From JBKPFU01 sp046728975 (GTDB lineage Bacteria; Actinomycetota; Thermoleophilia; Gaiellales; Gaiellaceae), in the NCBI GenBank assembly GCA_046728975.1, contig JBKPFU010000057.1, positions 1 through 20,632 on the forward strand: a stretch of 20,632 bases of DNA, given 5' to 3'. Of the stretch, positions 6,982 through 15,174 are shown piece by piece (position 1 is the first letter of the stretch; each line of letters opens with the position of its first letter). The position numbers and the translations under genes are program-made. A model generated the notes under the pieces. The model saw nothing but the letters and a program-made list of their open reading frames with translations, was not told the origin of the DNA and did no database searches.

Positions 6982-8183
6982 TCGCGATCGACCCGTATCT
7001 GAACGACTGGCTCGACTTCCTCTTTCGCTGGCTCCACGTCATCGCCGGGATCGTCTGGATCGGCTCGTCCTTCTACTTCATCGCGCTCGACAACCACCTC
7101 GCCGAGCCGAAGGACGAGCGCGACGCCGCCGAGGGTGTCGGCGGCGAGGCCTGGGAGATCCACGGCGGCGGCTTCTACGTCGTGCGGAAGTACCGGGTTG
7201 CTCCGCCCGTTCTTCCTGAGCGGCTGCATTGGTTCAAGTGGGAGGCGTACACCACCTGGCTGAGCGGCTTCGCCCTGCTGATCGTCGTCTACTACGTCAA
7301 CGCCGACACGTACCTCGTCGACAAGACGGTCGCAGATATTTCGACCACGACTGCGATCGCCACCAGCGTGGCCCTGCTCGCGGTCGCCTGGCTCGTGTAC
7401 GACGGCCTCTGCCGGCTGCTCGCGCAGAGGCCGGTGGTGCTGGCGGCCGCGTTCATAGCGCTGCTGACCGCGGCCGCCTACGGGATCAGCGAGCTCTACG
7501 GCGGGCGGGCGCTCTGGATCCAGGTCGGAGCGATGCTCGGGACGATCATGGTCGCGAACGTCTTCCTGGTGATCATCCCGGCACACCGCGAGCTCGTGCG
7601 CGCCAAAGAGGCCGGCCGCGAGCCGGACCCCGCGGCCGGTGTTCGCGGCAAGCAGCGATCCGTGCACAACAACTACCTCACCCTCCCGGTCGTCCTGACG
7701 ATGATCAGCAACCACTTCCCGGTGCTGTACAGCCGGAGCAATTCCTGGCTCGTGCTGGTCGCGCTGATGGCGACCGGAGCGTGGATCCGGCACTTCTTCA
7801 ACCTTCGCCATCAGGGCAAGACGGCGTGGCCGATCCCCGTCACCGCCGCCCTTGCGCTCACGGGAATCGCGCTTGCGATCAGACCCGACGACTCGACACC
7901 GGCGGCGGGCGGCACCGGGACCGTGTCGCTCGCCCAGGTACGCCAGATCGTGCAGCGGCGCTGCGTCGAGTGCCACTCGGAGAATCCGACGAACCCGGAC
8001 TTCAGCGTCGCGCCGAAGGGCATCGAACTCGACTCGCCGGAGAAAATCGCGCGACACGCGGACGCGATCGAGGAGCAGGCCGTAACGACCAAGGCGATGC
8101 CGCTCGGCAACGTGACGGGAATGACACAGCGGGAACGAGACCTGCTCGGACGCTGGATCGACCAGGGGGCGAACATCAGATGA
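6978..8183 (+). CDS. puuD: Membrane urate oxidase PuuD with C-terminal cytochrome c domain
   Basis: Predicted to oxidise urate to 5-hydroxyisourate in the membrane and pass electrons to a c-type heme instead of making hydrogen peroxide. 401 residues. Residues 1-300 form the DUF989-type membrane domain with several spans, including WLHVIAGIVWIGSSFYFIAL near 18 and conserved HWFKWEAYTTWLSG near 84, SVHNNYLTLPVVLTMISNH near 228 and RHFFNLRH near 271. After a short Gly/Thr linker a cytochrome c domain begins: CVECH at 329-333 binds heme, and KAMPLGN (M374) probably supplies the axial methionine. Heme attachment implies this domain faces the periplasmic side. No soluble uricase or FAD-type HpxO is in the window, so this gene supplies the missing step. 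Start and stop both form ATGA overlaps. Confidence 0.93.
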   Translation: MIAIDPYLNDWLDFLFRWLHVIAGIVWIGSSFYFIALDNHLAEPKDERDAAEGVGGEAWEIHGGGFYVVRKYRVAPPVLPERLHWFKWEAYTTWLSGFALLIVVYYVNADTYLVDKTVADISTTTAIATSVALLAVAWLVYDGLCRLLAQRPVVLAAAFIALLTAAAYGISELYGGRALWIQVGAMLGTIMVANVFLVIIPAHRELVRAKEAGREPDPAAGVRGKQRSVHNNYLTLPVVLTMISNHFPVLYSRSNSWLVLVALMATGAWIRHFFNLRHQGKTAWPIPVTAALALTGIALAIRPDDSTPAAGGTGTVSLAQVRQIVQRRCVECHSENPTNPDFSVAPKGIELDSPEKIARHADAIEEQAVTTKAMPLGNVTGMTQRERDLLGRWIDQGANIR

Positions 8184-8587
8184 TCGAGATCGTCGTTGCA
8201 GACCTTCGGTTCGCCGCGAGGCTCGAGGAGGAGAGCGCGCCCGCCACGGTGGCCGCCTTCCGCGGGCTGCTGCCGCTCGAGAGCAGGCTGGTCCAGGCGC
8301 GCTGGAGCGGCGAGTCGGCGTGGATTCCCTTCGGGGAGCTCGACGTCGGGATCGGCCCCGAGAACGCGACGAGCTATCCGGCGCCCGGCGAGCTCCTGCT
8401 GTACCCGGGCGGCGTCAGCGAGACGGAGATCCTGTTCCCCTACGGCGCCACCTGCTTCGCGAGCAAGGCGGGACAGCTCGCCGGCAACCACTTCGCCACC
8501 ATCGTCGAGGGCGACGAGCAGCTCGGAGAGCTCGGGCGCCGCGTCCTCTGGGACGGATCTCAGAAGATCGTCTTCACGGAGCGGTGA
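8180..8587 (+). CDS. DUF3830 family protein, cyclophilin-like fold
   Basis: Protein of 135 residues, last gene of the purine operon, with ATG overlapping the puuD stop (ATGA). It has the DUF3830 pattern: an N-terminal strand pair, ESAPATVAAFRGLLPLE near 19, ARWSGESAWIPFGEL near 43, a Pro/Gly loop APGELLLYPGG near 71, and AGNHFATIVEG near 98. The family is thought to have a cyclophilin-like beta barrel but has no settled function, and I see no prolyl-isomerase catalytic arginine that I can place with confidence. No signal peptide or membrane span. Strict coupling to the urate oxidase suggests a role in handling urate, ureides or a related small molecule; this is inference. Its last 14 bases overlap the convergent M20 hydrolase gene. 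Confidence 0.8.
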   Translation: MIEIVVADLRFAARLEEESAPATVAAFRGLLPLESRLVQARWSGESAWIPFGELDVGIGPENATSYPAPGELLLYPGGVSETEILFPYGATCFASKAGQLAGNHFATIVEGDEQLGELGRRVLWDGSQKIVFTER

Positions 8588-9596
8588 GGCGCGCAAGGGC
8601 GCCGGCCAGTACATCCACCGCCAGCTCCACGTCCTGGTCGCTCGAGAGCTCGTTCGGTGAATGGCTGGCACCGCCGTTGAGGCTGCGAACGAACAGCATC
8701 GCGCTCGGAACTCCCCCGCGCGCGAGGACGCCCGCGTCGTGCCCGGCGCCCGACCGCAGCTCCACCACCGGTAGGCCACGCCACTCGAGCTCCGACCGCA
8801 AGACGGCTCTCGGCGCCTCGGCCATGTTTGCCGGCTCGACGCGATACGACGGCTCGAGCTCGAGCGCCTCTACTAGACGGTCGAGTCGCTCGACGTCGGG
8901 GGCGCGGGCATCGACGGTCAACCGCACAAGATTCGGAACGACGTTGACGGCTCCCGGCGCGACCGCCGCTGCGCCCACCGTGGCGACGGCGCCGTCGATC
9001 GAGGCGGCCGCGATGCGCACGTCCAAGATGTACTGAGCCGCGGCGACAAGCGCGTCACGCCGGAGCTCCAGAGGGACCGTTCCTGCGTGCCCCGGCTCTC
9101 CTCTGAAGACCTTTTCGGCCCGTACGAGGCCGACGATCTCCGTGACGATCCCGAGCGGCGCGCCGGCCTGCTCCAGCAACGGTCCCTGCTCGATGTGAAG
9201 CTCGAGGTAGCAGGCCGGGAGCTCACCGCCGGCAGCGAGCGCTCGGCTTCCGGCGCAGCCGCGCTCCTCGTCCCGAAAAGCGACGACCGCACCGCGCCCG
9301 ACGCGCCCGACCGCTTCGATCCCGGCCACGACGCCGAGGGCGCCGTCGAACTTCCCGCCGTGCGGCACCGAGTCAAGGTGCGAGCCGGTCCAGACGTCGG
9401 ATTCCTCGCCCGCGCGGCCGAGCAGGTTTCCCGCGTGATCGACCTCGACGGCAAGGCCCGCCTCCTCCATCCAACCGGCCGCGAGGTCGTGTGCCCGCTG
9501 TTCCTCGGGGCTGCCACCGATCCGATTCGCACCCGGTCCGCCACCGATGGCGTACAGCTCGTCCAGCCGTTCCGCCACGCGCGCCGCGGCGGTCAC
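8574..9596 (-). CDS. M20 family amidohydrolase (allantoate amidohydrolase / N-carbamoyl-L-amino acid hydrolase type)
   Basis: Zinc-dependent hydrolase likely to release ammonia and CO2 from a ureide such as allantoate. 340 residues from GTG 9596, whose GTGA overlaps the stop of the transporter gene upstream. Metal ligands are all present: GSHLDS (H73), FDGALG (D84), DEE (109-111), LELHIEQG (H134) and SHSPNE (H312). Dimerisation-domain and substrate motifs are GHAGTVPLELRRD from 169, NVVPN from 218 and SGAGHDAG from 282. It is about 60-70 residues shorter than typical AllC/HyuC; the missing part lies between the EE motif and LELHIEQG, where family members usually carry an insert. Exact substrate (allantoate, ureidoglycolate or an N-carbamoyl amino acid) cannot be read from sequence. 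It converges on the purine operon. Confidence 0.86.
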   Translation of the reverse strand: MTAAARVAERLDELYAIGGGPGANRIGGSPEEQRAHDLAAGWMEEAGLAVEVDHAGNLLGRAGEESDVWTGSHLDSVPHGGKFDGALGVVAGIEAVGRVGRGAVVAFRDEERGCAGSRALAAGGELPACYLELHIEQGPLLEQAGAPLGIVTEIVGLVRAEKVFRGEPGHAGTVPLELRRDALVAAAQYILDVRIAAASIDGAVATVGAAAVAPGAVNVVPNLVRLTVDARAPDVERLDRLVEALELEPSYRVEPANMAEAPRAVLRSELEWRGLPVVELRSGAGHDAGVLARGGVPSAMLFVRSLNGGASHSPNELSSDQDVELAVDVLAGALARLTAP

Positions 9597-10675
9597 GGCG
9601 CCGTCCGCACTCTGACGAGGAGCAGGGAGCCCGCCAGCGGAAAGAGTGCAGCGGCGGCAAACGCAAGCCGCCACGACGTCGCGTCGACGGCGGCGGCGAA
9701 GGCGGGAGGCGCGACTGCCGCCGTCGCCGAAAGGACCGTCTGCTGGAAGCCGATCGCGGCGCCGCTGCGCTCGCGCCCGGCGAGCTCCGCCGCGGCGGTA
9801 AACGAAAGTCCGTTCCAGCTCATCGTCACCGTCCCGGCGACGACGAACCCGACGACGACGAGCGCCACCGGCGCGCCGAGCAGGGCAGCGGTCGCGGCAA
9901 GCGTCGCGAAGGCGACGAAGCCGACCAAGCGGAGCGGGCCGATCCGGTCGCGGACGAGATCGCTCCAGCGCCCGAGGCCGATGCGCAGGGCGACCGCGAG
10001 GATCTGAATGGCGGCAAGCACGAGCGCCGCCTCCTGCGTCGAGAAGCCACGCTCGTCGTGGAAGTAGAGGACGAGGAAGCCGGTCACGGCGAGCTGCGCG
10101 ACGAGATAGAGGCCGCCCGACATCCCGATCAGCCAAAGGCGTCCGTCACGAAGGACCCGCGGCGCTTCGGCGGCCCCGCTCTCGCCCGGAACGTCGCGGA
10201 CGACGATCCCGCCCACGACGGCGCCGGCGAGCGTCAAGCCGGCGAGGAACAGGAAAGCAGCCTCGACCCCGCCTGCATGCTCGATCCCCGGCAGTGCAAG
10301 TGCCGCGATCGCCGTCCCGAGCGGCGTGGAGGTCTGGCGGATGCCGAGCGCCAGCCCGCGCTCCTCCGCGCCGAACCAGGACATCACCGCTCGCCCGCTG
10401 GCCGAGTTGACGCTGGCGCCGGCACCGCCGGCCAGCGCGAGCAGGATGACGAGCGCGACGAAGTCGGACGTGAACGCGATCGGCGCCGCCAGGCTTCCGC
10501 ACAGGCCGAGCCCGGCGGCGAGCACACGCCTTTCGCCGACTCGATCGGCGAGCAGCCCCCAGGGCAGGAGGGTGGCGATCGGTCCAATCCACGGCGCGGC
10601 GATCACGACGCCGACCTGCATCAGCGTCAGGCCGAGATCGTCGCGGAGCGCGGGCGCCAGGACGGCCGGCGCCAC
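9593..10675 (-). CDS. MFS transporter, start uncertain
   Basis: Twelve-helix major facilitator, substrate unknown. Visible features include the loop 2-3 signature WGLLADRVGERRV, SWFGAEERGLALGIRQTSTPLG near helices 4-5, and the repeated helix pairs of the C-terminal half (GRWSDLVRDRIG; AELAGRERSGAAIGFQQT). The natural first helix seems to begin before the annotated start: coding sequence reading ARYRWAILAAGTGGQAAYLA is in frame from 10741, yet no ATG, GTG or TTG precedes it after the dehydrogenase stop at 10747. The first conventional initiator is GTG 10675, inside helix 1; CTG 10687 is another possibility. It lies between the aldehyde dehydrogenase and the amidohydrolase, so uptake of a ureide or export of a product is a reasonable guess. 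Confidence 0.82.
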   Translation of the reverse strand: MAPAVLAPALRDDLGLTLMQVGVVIAAPWIGPIATLLPWGLLADRVGERRVLAAGLGLCGSLAAPIAFTSDFVALVILLALAGGAGASVNSASGRAVMSWFGAEERGLALGIRQTSTPLGTAIAALALPGIEHAGGVEAAFLFLAGLTLAGAVVGGIVVRDVPGESGAAEAPRVLRDGRLWLIGMSGGLYLVAQLAVTGFLVLYFHDERGFSTQEAALVLAAIQILAVALRIGLGRWSDLVRDRIGPLRLVGFVAFATLAATAALLGAPVALVVVGFVVAGTVTMSWNGLSFTAAAELAGRERSGAAIGFQQTVLSATAAVAPPAFAAAVDATSWRLAFAAAALFPLAGSLLLVRVRTAP

Positions 10676-10746
10676 AAGGAGCGCCAGGTACGCCGCCTGA
10701 CCGCCGGTGCCTGCGGCGAGGATCGCCCACCTGTAACGCGCGGTTG

Positions 10747-12219
10747 TTAAAGCCCGAACGGGTTGAACGGTTTCGGGCTGGTCGAGACGAGCACGCTCTT
10801 CGTCTCCAGGTAGAGCTCGAGCGTCTCGAGCCCCAGCTCGCGGCCGAACCCCGACTGCTTGTAGCCGCCGAACGGGATGCCTGGGAACGCCGTGTAGGGC
10901 GTGTTGATCCCGACCTGCCCGGCCTTGATTTGACGCGCCAGCCGGTGCCCGCGCGCGGGATCGCCGGTCCAGACGGTTGCCATCAGGCCGTACCTGACGT
11001 CGTTGGCGATCCGCACGGCGTCCTTCTCGTCCTCGAACGGGCTCACGGTGACGACGGGCCCGAAGATCTCCTCCTGCGCGACCGTCATCCGGTTGTCGAC
11101 CTTCGCCAGCACGGTCGGTCGATAGAAGGCTCCTTTGCCGTCGGGTGACTCGCCACCGGCGACCACATCCGCGCCTTCCTCGCGCCCTTTTTCGACGAAC
11201 GCGTGCACGCGGTCCCGGTGCTCGGTCGAGATCAGCGACCCGATCTGGGTCTCCGCGTCGAGGGGGTCGCCGACCTTGAGCTTCTGCGCGGCGTCGGAGA
11301 AGCGGTTGACGAAGTCGTCGTACAGCGACTGCTCGACGAGAACGCGGGATCGCGCCTCGCAGCTCTGGCCGGCGGAGTAGTAGATCGACCAGACGGAGCT
11401 CGGGATCGCGTCCTCGAGATTCGCGTCGGCGAAAACCAAGTTCGGGCTCTTGCCGCCGAGCTCGAGCATGATCCGCTTGATCGGATCGGAAGCGAGGCGC
11501 ATGATCTCGCTCCCCGTCGCGGTCGAGCCGGTGAAGGCGATCTTGTCGACGCCGGGATGGCGCACCAGATGGGCGCCCACGGTCGTTCCGGGGCCCGGGA
11601 CGATGTTGATCACCCCCGGTGGAAACCCGACCTCGGATGCCAGCTCGGCCATGCGCAACGCGCTCAGAGGCGTCACCGAATCGGGCTTGAGGACAACCGT
11701 GCACCCCGCTGCAAGCGCGGGCGCAAGCTTCCAGGTCGTCATCATCAGCGGGTAGTTCCAGGGGACGATCTGCCCAGCCACGCCCACGGGCTCCTTCAGC
11801 GTGTAGAAGAGCAGCGATCCGCCGACCGGATTCGAGCGGCCTGCGATCGAGGCGATACCCGAGGCGTAGAACCGGAAGTTCTCGACCCCCTGCGTGAGCT
11901 CGGCCTTCACCGATGAAATCGCCTTGCCGACGTTCCTCGATTCGAGCTCGGCGAGCTCCTTCCGATTGGCCACGAGCGCGTCCGCGAGCGCGTGCAGGAG
12001 GCGCGAGCGCTCGTTCGGCGGCGTCTTCCCCCACGGACCGGCGAGCGCCTGCTGCGCCGCCTCGACCGCCCGGTCGACATCGGCTTCGGAGGCGACCGCA
12101 ACCCGGGCCAGCGACTCCCCCGTTGCGGGCTCGTTGAGCTCCCGGATCTCGCCGCCGCTCGGCTCGGTCAACTCGCCGTTGATGAAGAGGCCGTATTCGC
12201 GCTCGGTCGCGACCGCCAT
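10747..12219 (-). CDS. NAD(P)-dependent aldehyde dehydrogenase
   Basis: Oxidises an aldehyde to the carboxylic acid in the cytoplasm. 490 residues, typical length. Key residues: N155 in PWNYP, K178 in VLKPDS, the cofactor loop GSTATG at 231-236, E253 in LELGGKSPN and the catalytic C287 in GQSCEA. Overall pattern resembles betaine/aminobutyraldehyde-type dehydrogenases, but substrate cannot be assigned. ATG 12219 is chosen; TATCGT lies eight bases upstream with no ribosome-binding site, in line with other leaderless genes here. The frame continues upstream to 12918 but there it only shadows other genes. Probably co-transcribed with the transporter and amidohydrolase that follow. Confidence 0.94.
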   Translation of the reverse strand: MAVATEREYGLFINGELTEPSGGEIRELNEPATGESLARVAVASEADVDRAVEAAQQALAGPWGKTPPNERSRLLHALADALVANRKELAELESRNVGKAISSVKAELTQGVENFRFYASGIASIAGRSNPVGGSLLFYTLKEPVGVAGQIVPWNYPLMMTTWKLAPALAAGCTVVLKPDSVTPLSALRMAELASEVGFPPGVINIVPGPGTTVGAHLVRHPGVDKIAFTGSTATGSEIMRLASDPIKRIMLELGGKSPNLVFADANLEDAIPSSVWSIYYSAGQSCEARSRVLVEQSLYDDFVNRFSDAAQKLKVGDPLDAETQIGSLISTEHRDRVHAFVEKGREEGADVVAGGESPDGKGAFYRPTVLAKVDNRMTVAQEEIFGPVVTVSPFEDEKDAVRIANDVRYGLMATVWTGDPARGHRLARQIKAGQVGINTPYTAFPGIPFGGYKQSGFGRELGLETLELYLETKSVLVSTSPKPFNPFGL

Positions 12220-12227
12220 CGGCCGGG

Positions 12228-12233
12228 ACGATA
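12228..12233 (-). promoter_or_regulatory. Putative -10 element of the aldehyde dehydrogenase operon
   Basis: TATCGT on the minus strand, eight bases before ATG 12219. No Shine-Dalgarno sequence lies between, so the transcript should have almost no leader. Same pattern as before mqnD and xdhB. Confidence 0.4.
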
Positions 12234-12270
12234 CGGGAACCGACCCGCCCGACGCGGCGTAAGAGCGGCT

Positions 12271-12615
12271 ATGCGAACCACAGCCCTCATCACTGGGATC
12301 GCCGGTGGCCTGATGGCGATCGCCGTCGGGACGATCGGATTGGTCGTCGTCGCGACCGGTCTCGCCGATCTCGACCAGCCGGTTCGCGCGATCGCCCTCG
12401 GCCTCGCGGGCGCAACGAACGCCGTCGGCCTCGCGGCTCTCGCCGGAGTGGTGCTCGCCTCGCGCGGCAGCGCCGTCGCGGCGCCGCTGCTCGGGCTCAC
12501 GGCCGTCGCCGGCTTCGTGACGGCGCTGCCGTTCTCTCCTACCGGGCCTCTTGCTGGGCCTCGCGACCGTCTGTGCGGCGCGCTCTCGCACCACGGTTTC
12601 AAGCGGTTTGTTTGA
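12271..12615 (+). CDS. Small multi-span membrane protein, probably frameshifted near its 3' end
   Basis: As read, 114 residues from ATG 12271: helix 1 about 5-30 (LITGIAGGLMAIAVGTIGLV), a short polar loop, helix 2 about 42-65 and helix 3 about 70-90. After ALPF near residue 88 the frame becomes polar and Pro/Arg-rich (SPTGPLAGPRDRLCGALSHH). Reading one frame over from 12539 instead gives LPGLLLGLATVCAARSR followed by TTVSSGLFDS and a TAG at 12620-12622, a clean fourth helix with a normal tail. I infer a one-base insertion around 12531-12540, where the run is TTCTCTCCT, either real or a sequencing error. The family is not recognised. It is divergent from the aldehyde dehydrogenase with 51 bases between the starts. 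Confidence 0.65.
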   Translation: MRTTALITGIAGGLMAIAVGTIGLVVVATGLADLDQPVRAIALGLAGATNAVGLAALAGVVLASRGSAVAAPLLGLTAVAGFVTALPFSPTGPLAGPRDRLCGALSHHGFKRFV

Positions 12616-12648
12616 CTCGTAGCCGACCGAGGAACGAAACTCCCTGCA

Positions 12649-12900
12649 ATGACGGATTTCGTCCAGGTCGAGGCTGCGCGCATCCCCGACCGCGACCGGC
12701 TCCTCAGAGAGCTGAGGGACGCCGGGCTGGAGGCCCGTCCTGTAGACGAAGTCGGGATCGAGGTCCCGTGCGGGGAAGATTCCGAGCAGGCGTGCGACGA
12801 TCTGTTCGCACGCGCCGAGGACCTGATCATCTCGATCGGCGCTCCCTTCGTGCCGATCAAGCACGAGGGCACTATCTACATTCGCCCGCCGCTGTCGTAG
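12649..12900 (+). CDS. Small hypothetical protein (83 residues)
   Basis: Acidic soluble protein starting MTDFVQVEAARIPDRDRLL. It has an alternating strand-helix-strand-helix-strand character: a strand at 3-9, a helix containing DRDRLLRELRDAG, a strand VGIEVPC, a helix SEQACDDLFARAEDL and a final strand TIYIRPPL. This suggests a small alpha/beta sandwich of ferredoxin-like type. No catalytic motif, signal peptide or membrane span. It begins 26 bases after the shifted-frame stop of the preceding membrane protein gene and probably belongs to the same transcript. A GAGGA lies about 15 bases upstream, further than usual. A hairpin terminator follows. Function unknown. Confidence 0.65.
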   Translation: MTDFVQVEAARIPDRDRLLRELRDAGLEARPVDEVGIEVPCGEDSEQACDDLFARAEDLIISIGAPFVPIKHEGTIYIRPPLS

Positions 12901-12926
12901 AGCGGGTCGACCGGTCATTGCAGACG

Positions 12927-12950
12927 GAGCCGCGGGCAGAGCCCGCGCTC
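12927..12950. terminator. Bidirectional hairpin terminator
   Basis: Seven perfect G/C pairs (CGCGGGC at 12931-12937 with GCCCGCG at 12941-12947) around an AGA loop, extended by GAG/CTC pairs with one bulged C. It lies between two convergent genes ending at 12900 and 12974. There is no clear T run, so Rho-independent strength is uncertain. Confidence 0.6.
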
Positions 12951-12973
12951 CTGAAGTCCGCCCGCCGCTTTCC

Positions 12974-13161
12974 CTAGCGGACGATTCGTGACGTCGCCGC
13001 GATCGTGAGGAGGACGGCGAGGCCGACGTAGCCTGCGAGCTCGTACCAGGGGCCCGGCGGCAGGCCGGCCCAGGACGGGCTGCGTCTTCTCTTCACGAAC
13101 CTCGGAATCCCGATCGCGAGGAGGATCCCGGCGAGTACGAGCTCGACGATCGCGACGACCA

Positions 13162-13162
<1 letters not shown>
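12974..13162 (-). CDS. Two-helix small membrane protein
   Basis: Protein of 62 residues starting MVVAIVELVLAGILLAIGIP. It has two predicted membrane helices, at about 2-20 and 42-58, joined by a basic Pro-rich segment (FVKRRRSPSWAGLPPGPW), so the loop is probably cytoplasmic. ATG 13162 shares one base with the TGA of the thiolase gene (TGATG), a translational coupling arrangement; the frame runs further up to 13207 inside the thiolase but without support. No family recognised. Confidence 0.65.
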
Positions 13163-14311
<1,149 letters not shown>

Positions 14312-14328
<17 letters not shown>

Positions 14329-15139
14329 CTCGAACGGGCTCACGGTAGACCCCGAGGCCCTCCGCACGGTGCAAGAGCTCCTCGACGGCGCGCCGGCCCT
14401 CCTCGCCGTAGTCGCACGTGAGCTCGTTCACGTACATCGAGACGAACCGGTCGGCGAGGGCCGTGTCGAGTCCGCGCCCGAACTCGAGCGCATAGGCCAT
14501 GGCGTCGCCTCGGTTGTCGAGACCCGCCTGGATCGAGTCCCGGAGCACGCCGGACAGGCTGGCGAGCGTCTCGTCGCCAAGATCCCGCCGTGCGACGTTG
14601 ACGCCGAGCGGAAGCGGCAGTCCCGTCTCGAGCAGCCACCACTCACCGAGGTCGAGCACCTTGTGCAGACCCTCGGCCTCATACGTCAGCTGTCCCTCGT
14701 GGATGATCAGGCCGGCGTCGGCGTCGCCCGACTTCACCTCCGACAGGATCTCGTCGAACGGCAGCTCGCGATGCGCAAAGTCGCCGAGCGCGAGCCGCAG
14801 CACGAGGAACGCCGTTGTCAGCCGGCCCGGGACCGCGATCTCGATCTCGCGCAGCCGCGACAACGGCAACGGTTCGCGCGAGACAACGATGGGCCCGTAG
14901 CCGGAGCCCATGCTGGCGCCGTGCGGCAGCAGCAGATAATCGTCCTGCACGAGCGGATAGGCGTGCAGCGACAACGCCGTGACCTCGAGCCGTCCCTGCT
15001 GTGCCCAGCGGTTGAGCGTCTGGATGTCCTTCAGGACGTGCTCGAAGGCGAAGCCTCGCGGGTCGACCCGCCCCGAGGCGAGGCCCCAGAACATGAATGC
15101 ATCGTCCGGGTCCGGGCTGTGGCCGAGTCGAATCCGCAC
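14312..15139 (-). CDS. mqnD: 1,4-dihydroxy-6-naphthoate synthase (MqnD family)
   Basis: Enzyme of the futalosine route to menaquinone, converting cyclic dehypoxanthine futalosine to 1,4-dihydroxy-6-naphthoate; the fold is a periplasmic-binding-protein type but without a signal peptide. 275 residues. Landmarks: LGHSPDPDDAFMFWGLASG from 5, LKDIQTLNRWAQQGRLEVT near 36, YGPIVVSRE, AVPGRLTTAFLVLRL, DAGLIIHEGQLTYE, TGLPLPLGVNVARRDLG and a C-terminal YVNELTCDYGEEGRRAV. MqnA and some unassigned transporter-like proteins share the fold, but the IIHEGQLTY and GLPLPLG blocks favour MqnD. GTG 15139 is chosen: TACGGT lies eight bases before it and MRIRLGHSP is the natural N-terminus. A GTG at 15157 would lie upstream of the predicted transcription start. 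Confidence 0.85.
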
Positions 15140-15147
15140 GAGCGCGC

Positions 15148-15153
15148 ACCGTA
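15148..15153 (-). promoter_or_regulatory. Putative -10 element of mqnD
   Basis: TACGGT on the minus strand, eight bases before GTG 15139. Only 35 bases separate the divergent mqnD and DtxR-family starts, so the two promoters must overlap face to back. Confidence 0.4.
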
Positions 15154-15162
15154 GCACCGGCC

Positions 15163-15168
15163 TACACT
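15163..15168 (+). promoter_or_regulatory. Putative -10 element of the DtxR-family gene (leaderless)
   Basis: TACACT followed by exactly six bases (CTCGAC) and GTG 15175, so the predicted first transcribed base is the first base of the start codon. No ribosome-binding site is present. No clear palindromic metalloregulator operator was seen in this short gap. Confidence 0.45.
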
Positions 15169-15174
15169 CTCGAC

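Noticed and set aside
5538..8057. Leftward ORFs of about 360 residues opposite the deaminase, uraH/uraD and puuD
   Set aside because: No domains; composition typical of antisense frames. All underlying plus-strand genes have motif evidence.
9491..10750. Rightward 419-residue ORF opposite the MFS gene
   Set aside because: Highly charged repetitive shadow; the opposite strand has twelve membrane helices.
10748..12034. Upstream extension of the MFS frame through the aldehyde dehydrogenase gene
   Set aside because: It is an out-of-frame shadow of the dehydrogenase; real transporter sequence begins only at about 10741.
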